This document shows positions 5,365 through 10,218 of a stretch of 10,218 nt of DNA, in pieces (position 1 is the first letter of the stretch; every line of letters begins with the position of its first letter). Source of the stretch: an uncultured Oscillochloris sp. (lineage in GTDB: Bacteria > Chloroflexota > Chloroflexia > Chloroflexales > Chloroflexaceae); assembly GCA_903877345.1 (NCBI GenBank), contig CAIRDL010000279.1, forward strand, positions 1 to 10,218, written 5' to 3'. The translations under genes were made by a program, and so were the position numbers. The notes under the pieces are model-generated. The model did not search any database. It had not been told where the DNA came from and was given only the letters and a program-made list of their open reading frames with translations.

Positions 5365-5457
5365 CTATAGCAAACCTCTTGGAAACGTAAAGAGGAGTCA
5401 AGGCTTTAGCCGGCTGAAGCCTTGACTCCTCTTCACGACCTGGATAGGACTGCTATA
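5365..5457. mobile_element. MITE-like element, copy 2 (long palindrome core)
   Basis: A 93-bp unit has the same ends as copy 1 (4102-4213) but a different core. That core is a near-perfect 44-bp palindrome (5390-5433): arms of 17 bp (starting aagaggagtcaagg) flank tagccggctg, with a single T/G mismatch. The motif GGCTTTAGCCGGCTGAAGCC is of a kind seen as a dispersed intergenic repeat in various bacteria. The element sits 22 bp upstream of the peroxidase start codon, so it must form part of that gene's leader or promoter. Confidence 0.6.
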
Positions 5458-5860
5458 AGACCATAGCTCACAAGTTAAGCAAGGGGCGTTTTTGTCAAGG
5501 AGCGCTGCGCCCTTGTTGCAGCGCCTCATACTTACATGGTATCAGGCGCATCACTGCTTTCTACAACCGGCTCGCTGGATAGAGCAGCCCATCGGTGCGC
5601 GAACTGCCCCGCAACCTTGGGCTGAGAGAGGTTCAAAATAGCCCCGTTTGGCCCTTGACCAGCCCGTTGAAACCTTCCCTTGTGAGCAATGGCCTAAGAC
5701 ATGCTTCAGCAGCGGCAATTTTAGCTTGACAGTTGAAATCCGCGACCGCACCACACGCACCTTGAGGCTTTGCGGCAGATCGCTAGACTGTAAAGCCAGA
5801 TTGAAACCTTGTCTCAAGGCAAATAGCAGTGAATTACCCGTCGTAGTCGCATGGAAGCGC

Positions 5861-5889
5861 TTGCATCTGTCCAGACCTCCTTGTATAAT
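5861..5889 (+). promoter_or_regulatory. Sigma70-type promoter of the sortase operon
   Basis: TTGCAT (5861-5866) and a consensus TATAAT (5884-5889) are separated by 17 bp. Transcription should start near 5896, giving a leader of about 19 nt before the ATG at 5915. No other promoter is evident before the surface protein gene, so both genes are probably expressed from here. Confidence 0.7.
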
Positions 5890-5914
5890 TCGCCTGCACC
5901 TGTTATAAGCTAGA

Positions 5915-6859
5915 ATGTTCAGGGGTTCCCCAGCGTTGAGCCGACCGATGCCTCAGTCAGTGCCGAGTGTCAGCCCCCCGCCAGGGGAGGATGACAGCCT
6001 CTTGCGTACCTTGCTTGTGAGCGAGGTGCCGAGTCGCCATGAGCAGATCCGCCCGGCGCGGTTGCGTTCGACCACCCAACAGCGCACCGAGGCCCTGCGC
6101 GGTTTCCGGCGGCGCACATGGGTTGACCGCGCCCTCACCTTGGCTGAGCGCGCCTTGGTACTCGCCGCCGTCACCACGTTCGCCTATTGGCTGTTTGAAG
6201 GCTATGGCCGCGACTGGCTCCACGAATTGCGTCAGGCCCACGCCGCCCAAGTGCTTGCCCCAGCCCTGACGCCCTCAATTAGCCTGCCCATGCCGCGCCC
6301 CCCCCCACCTCCGGTGGCTCCGCCCCAAGCGGTAGCCTTGCCCTTCACGCGCCCCGAAGATGCCTTGCCTGAGACGGCTCCCGCTACACGGGAGCCTGGC
6401 GATAGCTTTATGGTGCCCCAGACGCTGCACACCGCCCCTGACGCCGCTGACCCCCGCCCGCGCTACCTGCGGCTGCCCACCCTTGGGGCTGATATGTCTG
6501 TCTATGAGGTTTTTCAGCGCGACGGTGGCTGGGAGGTCGCCGAGTATGCCGCTGGCTTCCATAATGGTACTGCCCTGCCGGGAACCGTCGGCAACAGCGT
6601 CTTCTCAGGCCACGCAGGGCTGCGAGGGGCTGTCTTCAAAGATCTCGGGCGGCTCAAGCCCGGCGACGATGTGATTGTCGAAACTGGCGGTTGGCGCTAT
6701 GTCTACCGGGTGCGCGGTTCGTTGAGCGTTTGGCCCAACCAGATTGAAGTGATGGATCAGACGCCCACCCCCGTGCTGACGCTCATTACCTGCACGAATT
6801 GGGATACACAGCGCCTCGTTGTCGTCGCCGATCTTGTCGACGCGCGCCCCCTTTCCTAG
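5915..6859 (+). CDS. Sortase transpeptidase
   Basis: Sortases cleave a sorting motif near the C-terminus of secreted proteins and transfer the protein to an amine acceptor on the cell surface. This 314-residue protein has a long basic cytoplasmic N-terminus (1-72), one transmembrane helix (about 77-95), a Pro-rich linker (115-182; it includes a run of five prolines) and a sortase domain (about 183-312). Catalytic residues are visible: His233 in SVFSGHAGLRG, Cys293 in the TLITC motif and Arg300 in WDTQRLVVVADLV, with the usual 7-residue Cys-Arg spacing. The class cannot be assigned by eye. The ATG at 5915 has only a weak ribosome binding site; ATG 5948 is an alternative. The surface protein gene begins 29 bp after its stop, a classic sortase-substrate pair. 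The long N-terminal cytoplasmic tail is larger than in many sortases. Confidence 0.92.
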   Translation: MFRGSPALSRPMPQSVPSVSPPPGEDDSLLRTLLVSEVPSRHEQIRPARLRSTTQQRTEALRGFRRRTWVDRALTLAERALVLAAVTTFAYWLFEGYGRDWLHELRQAHAAQVLAPALTPSISLPMPRPPPPPVAPPQAVALPFTRPEDALPETAPATREPGDSFMVPQTLHTAPDAADPRPRYLRLPTLGADMSVYEVFQRDGGWEVAEYAAGFHNGTALPGTVGNSVFSGHAGLRGAVFKDLGRLKPGDDVIVETGGWRYVYRVRGSLSVWPNQIEVMDQTPTPVLTLITCTNWDTQRLVVVADLVDARPLS

Positions 6860-6888
6860 ACGCTCTACTGCGTCAAGAGGAGCTTTTT

Positions 6889-9273
6889 ATGCAGCAGCCT
6901 CCTGCACGGGGTCGCTCACCAAAGCCCGGTCAAGGTCGCGGGCCAACCCGTTGGACCCCATGGGAACTCGCGCTGATCGCGGTCAGCGTGCTAATGATCG
7001 CCTTCCCACTTTATGCCGAAACCGCCCGCTTGGTCGCTCCGCCCATCGCTCCAGCCCAAGTGAGTACTACCGATCCCGTTCAGGTGAATACCGCTGAGCC
7101 GCCCGCCGCGCCCACCGCTGAGCCGCCCGCCGCGCCCACCGCTGAGCCGCCCGCCGCGCCCACCACCGATCCGGTTCTGGCTCCTACCGATGCGCCGCCT
7201 GCGGCTCCTACCGATGCGCCGCCTGCGGCTCCTACTGCTGTGCCGTCTGCGGCTCCTACTGCTGCGCCGCCTGCGGCTCCTACCGATGCGCCGCCTGCGG
7301 CTCCTACTGCCGCAGCACCCCCGGCAAGCACGGTTGCACCAGTTCTGGTGAATACTGCTGAGCCTGCCCAGGTGATTCCCACCAACGATCCGGTCTTCCC
7401 CTATACAGCGGTGCCGCCCGCAACAAGCGTCCCTGTCAGTACTAATACGCCTGTGCTGGCGGCTTCGAACACACCTGTCCCTGGCGGCACCAGCACCTCT
7501 GTAGCACCTACTAGCACCTCCAACTCGACGGTCGAGCAAGGCCCGACCCGCACGCCGACGAAGACGCCGATTATCACCCCGCCTACGCAAACGAACACCC
7601 CGACTGCGACCACCCCGCCCACGGTGACGCCTACGGGCGCTACGCCTACACCCTCCAATACGCCTGGTTCAACTGATACGCCCGCGCCGACTGACACGCC
7701 GTTCACGGGTGTGAATCTCTTCTTGCTGGCCTCGGTCTCTGAGGCGGTACCGGGCCAATCGTTCAGCTACGGCATTTCGGTGCGTACCAACGACACGAAT
7801 ACGAGTTCGGTTACGGTACAGGACACGTTCGACGGTAACCTCGCGGTGCTTGGGGCAACCTCGAACGCGGGTTCATGTTCGACTGCTCAAACCGTCGTCT
7901 GTAATCTGTCCATTAGTGCGGCCAACCCTGGGCAGATCACGGTGCAGGTACAGGTTCGCAAAACTGCCACCGTTGGCACGATCATCCCCAACCATGCGAC
8001 CGCAAACGGTAGCACCTCGGCCACGGTGAGCGTCCGTGTTATTGAGGGTAGCGCACCACCGATTACTCCGCCGACGAACACCGCCGGGCCTTCACCGACC
8101 AACACCGTTGGCCCTTCGCCAACCACCCCCGTTGGCCCTTCACCGACCAACACCGTCGGCCCTTCGCCAACCACCCCCGTTGGCCCTTCGCCAACCACTA
8201 GAGTCATTCCGCCCACTGCCGTGCCGCCCACCGCCGTGCCCCCCACGGCAGCCTCTGGTGGCGGTGGCGGTGGTGGTGGCGGTGGTGGCGGTGGTGGTGA
8301 TGCGATCCCGCCGCCTGCGCCGCCCACCCCCGACCCGAATGTGCTGCCAACAGAGCCGCCCACCGCTGCGCCTGCCAGGAGTGCCGCCCCAGTCGTGCGC
8401 CCAACGGCGGCTGTTCGCCCGACCCGTGTGCGCCCCGCCGCGACCAAGGTGCCGGTAAACGCAACCCCGGTCAGCACCAGTGTCAGTACGACCACGGCAC
8501 CGACCGCGCAGATGGTCAATCCTGCCGGTGGCGGCGAACTCTTCTTCCGCCTCGCCAGCGACTGGGGAAGTGCCTATCCCGGTCAGCAGATCAACTTCAC
8601 CTTGGCGGTGCGCAATACACGCCCCCCGGCGGCCAGCGGAGCCAACGACGTACGAAGCCTCACCGTGCGGAGCGTGCTGCCCGACAATCTTGAGGTTTTG
8701 GGGGCCAATGCTGATCGCGGCCAAGACCCCACGCAGAACGGCAATGAACTTACCTACAACCTGCCGCTGTTACAACCTGGTGAGGGCGTCGAGATCTTGA
8801 TCGCTGGGCGCATCAAACCTAATCTCGCCCCCGGCACCATCCTCGTCGCGCAGGGTCAACTCAGCTACAACGGCACAACCCAAGGGCTCTTCTCAAACAT
8901 CGTGACCGTGCAGGTGGTGGGTAATACGCAACAGACAGCGGCACCCCTACGCACAGCCGCCGTTGGTGGCGCTGCAACCAGCAGCCCCGTCACCTCCGGG
9001 TCGGCCACGCCAACCAGTGCAGTCGCAACTACCGCGACGAGCCGCACGGCCATTGCGACAGCAAGGGCCACTAGCCGATCTACGACCACGGCTGTCGCTA
9101 CGAGCGCAGGGCCTGCTGCCGCGCCCTCGGTGACGCCTATCGGCACCCGACCACAACCACCAGCACCTCTGCCAAATACGGAGGCAGGCGTGCCCTTTGT
9201 CGGCATCCTGCTGCTCGGCATGACCCTGCTTACGCGCACGTGGCGTCTGCACCGAGCGAAAGGACGCATCTAG
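6889..9273 (+). CDS. Pro/Thr-rich modular surface protein with two DUF11-like domains and LPNTE sorting-like signal
   Basis: The protein has 794 residues and is predicted to be the substrate of the sortase encoded just upstream. ATG 6889 has AAGAGGAG 7 nt before it; the frame is open from 6799 but overlaps the sortase gene. Order of parts: basic N-terminus (1-22); hydrophobic signal or anchor (24-43); repeats of the type AEPPAAPT/DAPPAAPT (68-139); Thr/Pro/Ser stalk (140-273); DUF11-like beta-sandwich (about 274-387), with Cys330 and Cys338 able to pair; five GPSPTxxV repeats (400-439); a run of 14 glycines (457-470); Pro-rich linker; a second DUF11-like domain (about 550-678); Ala/Thr/Ser-rich stalk; and a C-terminal LPNTE (761-765), hydrophobic helix and basic tail (TWRLHRAKGRI). 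The stalks would be good O-glycosylation targets. The sorting motif has Glu where LPXTG has Gly. Likely role is a cell-surface or filament-surface structure; no ligand can be inferred. Confidence 0.88.
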   Translation: MQQPPARGRSPKPGQGRGPTRWTPWELALIAVSVLMIAFPLYAETARLVAPPIAPAQVSTTDPVQVNTAEPPAAPTAEPPAAPTAEPPAAPTTDPVLAPTDAPPAAPTDAPPAAPTAVPSAAPTAAPPAAPTDAPPAAPTAAAPPASTVAPVLVNTAEPAQVIPTNDPVFPYTAVPPATSVPVSTNTPVLAASNTPVPGGTSTSVAPTSTSNSTVEQGPTRTPTKTPIITPPTQTNTPTATTPPTVTPTGATPTPSNTPGSTDTPAPTDTPFTGVNLFLLASVSEAVPGQSFSYGISVRTNDTNTSSVTVQDTFDGNLAVLGATSNAGSCSTAQTVVCNLSISAANPGQITVQVQVRKTATVGTIIPNHATANGSTSATVSVRVIEGSAPPITPPTNTAGPSPTNTVGPSPTTPVGPSPTNTVGPSPTTPVGPSPTTRVIPPTAVPPTAVPPTAASGGGGGGGGGGGGGGDAIPPPAPPTPDPNVLPTEPPTAAPARSAAPVVRPTAAVRPTRVRPAATKVPVNATPVSTSVSTTTAPTAQMVNPAGGGELFFRLASDWGSAYPGQQINFTLAVRNTRPPAASGANDVRSLTVRSVLPDNLEVLGANADRGQDPTQNGNELTYNLPLLQPGEGVEILIAGRIKPNLAPGTILVAQGQLSYNGTTQGLFSNIVTVQVVGNTQQTAAPLRTAAVGGAATSSPVTSGSATPTSAVATTATSRTAIATARATSRSTTTAVATSAGPAAAPSVTPIGTRPQPPAPLPNTEAGVPFVGILLLGMTLLTRTWRLHRAKGRI
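7090..7305 (+). repeat. 24-bp coding repeats, first stalk array
   Basis: Three identical 24-bp copies occur at 7090-7113, 7114-7137 and 7138-7161, encoding TAEPPAAP. Diverged 24-bp units continue to about 7305, most encoding TDAPPAAP or close variants. The perfect identity of the first three implies recent duplication or slippage, so length is likely to vary between strains. Confidence 0.9.
8086..8205 (+). repeat. 24-bp coding repeats, second stalk array
   Basis: Five consecutive 24-bp units encode GPSPTNTV, GPSPTTPV, GPSPTNTV, GPSPTTPV and GPSPTTRV. The first four alternate between two types, implying that a 48-bp pair was duplicated. The 8-residue period is the same as in the first array although the sequence differs. 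Confidence 0.9.
8257..8298 (+). repeat. Polyglycine-coding tract, (ggt/ggc)14
   Basis: Fourteen glycine codons, ten ggt and four ggc, encode residues 457-470 of the surface protein. Near-trinucleotide repetition makes the tract prone to in-frame length change. It forms a flexible joint between the second repeat array and the Pro-rich linker. Confidence 0.9.
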
Positions 9274-9357
9274 TCCTAGATTTTGGTGCGAAACGCCCCT
9301 TTACGGCGGTGCTACCATGAGCGGGAAGCGAGTGGTTGGTCAGCCAGGAGGCCTGCC

Positions 9358-10218
9358 ATGTTCATCGGCCGCTACGACCCACTGAACCTCTTTGCGCGCA
9401 TTCCGAGTCTGGGGATGCAGATGGATCCGGTGCTGGCCCAGCGGGATCAGCGGCTCGACCATGACGAAATCTTCCAGGCGGTGAAGGCCGACCTGGCGAA
9501 ACGCTCCCCGTAGACGTTGACGGTCGGCCGGCATTCCGCGCCGGGGGAAGGCATCCTGCGCATGCTGGTGATCACGCACCTCTACGGCTGGAGCTTCGAG
9601 GACACCGAGCATGTTGTCGCCGCTAGCCTGGTGCTGCGTCAGACCTGTCGCATTTCTGCCGAGCACGTTCCCGACGACACCACCCTGATCGCTGGGCCAC
9701 GCTGATCCAACCGGCGACCGTGCAGACCTTGCTTGACCACGTCACCGTGCTGGCCCGCCAACTCACGGTGACGAACGGGCGGAAGCTGCGCATTGATGGC
9801 ACGGTCGTAGAAACTAACATCCACCATCCGAGCGATAGCACCTTGCTCAATGACGAGATGCGCGTGCTCAGCCGCGTCGTGCGCAAGACGCGGCAGGTCG
9901 CGGCGGACGGGGTCGGCTGGAGTCAGAAGCACTTGGAGGAAGCCGCCAAACAGGCCAAGGCGGGCATGAAGCGCATCATGGACGTGGCACGCCAGAAAGG
10001 CGAGCCGGCTGCCGATGCGCTGAAGACGGCGTAGCGGGACGTGGTGGACCTGACCCAAACGGTGGTCGATCACGCGCAGCACACGGCGGAGGCCCTGACG
10101 ACGACGGCCAACGAGGCGGCGCAGCGTTGCGCCGACCGGTTGGAGGAACTGGTGCCGCTGGTCGCGCAGGTGATCCAGCACATGACGCGTCGCGTGCTGC
10201 AGGGCGAGCAGGTGCCCG
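9358..10218 (+). pseudogene. Decayed DDE transposase (IS4/IS5-like superfamily), 3' end beyond the window
   Basis: The gene starts at ATG 9358 with a strong AGGAGG 6 nt upstream (MFIGRYDPLNLFARIPSLGM). Three lesions break it. First, TAG at 9511-9513, where the frame continues as TLTVGRHSAPGEGILRMLVI; CAG (Gln) is the probable ancestor. Second, one base is missing near 9691: the frame passes from PDDTTLI to WATLIQPATVQTLLDHV, and restoring one C gives PDDTTLIRWATLIQP. Third, TAG at 10032-10034, probably from a Tyr codon, after which RDVVDLTQTVVDHAQ continues to the edge. The segment LRIDGTVVETNIHHPSDSTLL carries the likely first catalytic Asp of a DDE enzyme. The exact family (ISNCY-like is possible) is uncertain. 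The left end of the element should lie between 9274 and 9357, but its terminal repeat cannot be identified without the right end. Confidence 0.85.

Larger units (their letters stand above)
5343..5914. other. Divergent intergenic region with a MITE-like element and a promoter
   Basis: This 572-bp region lies between the start codons of two divergent genes. It holds the ribosome binding site of the peroxidase gene, the element at 5365-5457, a small hairpin (gcgctgc 5502-5508 / gcagcgc 5518-5524) and the sortase promoter at 5861-5889. An 88-codon minus-strand frame at 5551-5817 has no ribosome binding site and unconvincing composition. The rest shows nothing recognisable. Confidence 0.55.

Noticed and set aside
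5390..5433. Long palindrome as an intrinsic terminator
   Set aside because: It lies upstream of both divergent genes, has no T-tract, and is enclosed by the shared ends of a repeated element.
5551..5817. Minus-strand 88-codon frame in the divergent intergenic region
   Set aside because: No ribosome binding site, no recognisable motif, and composition unlike the neighbouring genes.
7887..8519. Minus-strand 210-codon frame with Gly/Val and polyproline
   Set aside because: It is the antisense reading of the repeats in the surface protein gene; the plus frame has start, ribosome binding site and domains.
9511..10034. TAG read as an amino acid in the transposase
   Set aside because: A one-base deletion also breaks the frame, and gatC in the same window ends with TAG, so ordinary decay explains it better.

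Overview
The window is GC-rich DNA from a bacterium. The gene families fit Chloroflexota best: a Pro/Thr-rich DUF11 surface protein next to its own sortase, a stand-alone CoxB-type cytochrome c lipoprotein, an RsbR-like PAS-STAS protein, and abundant short intergenic repeats. This assignment is an inference; there is no rRNA or other decisive marker, and I recognise no tRNA.

Layout, left to right. Positions 1-161 are a tandem array of 23 heptamers using two variants. A minus-strand cytochrome c lipoprotein gene follows (173-607). A small plus-strand gene (892-1239) encodes a possible ribbon-helix-helix regulator, with a good promoter and a candidate operator upstream. Next come a minus-strand four-helix membrane protein (1375-1812) and gatC (2007-2297), which supplies the small subunit of the tRNA amidotransferase. 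A repeat-rich spacer (2298-2825) precedes a short minus-strand ORF or gene remnant (2826-3065) and a PAS-STAS regulator (3113-3979). A second spacer carries a MITE-like element, followed by a di-heme cytochrome c peroxidase lipoprotein gene (4362-5342). A second copy of the MITE-like element lies just upstream of that gene.

From 5861 the direction changes. A clear promoter drives a two-gene unit: a sortase (5915-6859) and a 794-residue Pro/Thr-rich surface protein (6889-9273). The second protein has two DUF11-like domains, 8-residue repeat stalks, a 14-glycine tract and a C-terminal LPNTE sorting-like signal. It is almost certainly the sortase's dedicated substrate. The window ends inside a decayed DDE transposase gene (9358 to the right edge) with two in-frame TAG codons and one frameshift.

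The most unusual features are the repeats. Short 7- or 8-bp tandem tracts lie 4 to 38 bp beyond the stop codons of six ORFs. Two copies of a small mobile-looking element share their ends but carry unrelated palindromic cores, one of them made of the same heptamers. The sortase/substrate pair, with Glu in place of Gly in the sorting motif, is the clearest functional system here. The two heme lipoproteins may form an extracytoplasmic electron-transfer pair, but that is speculative.
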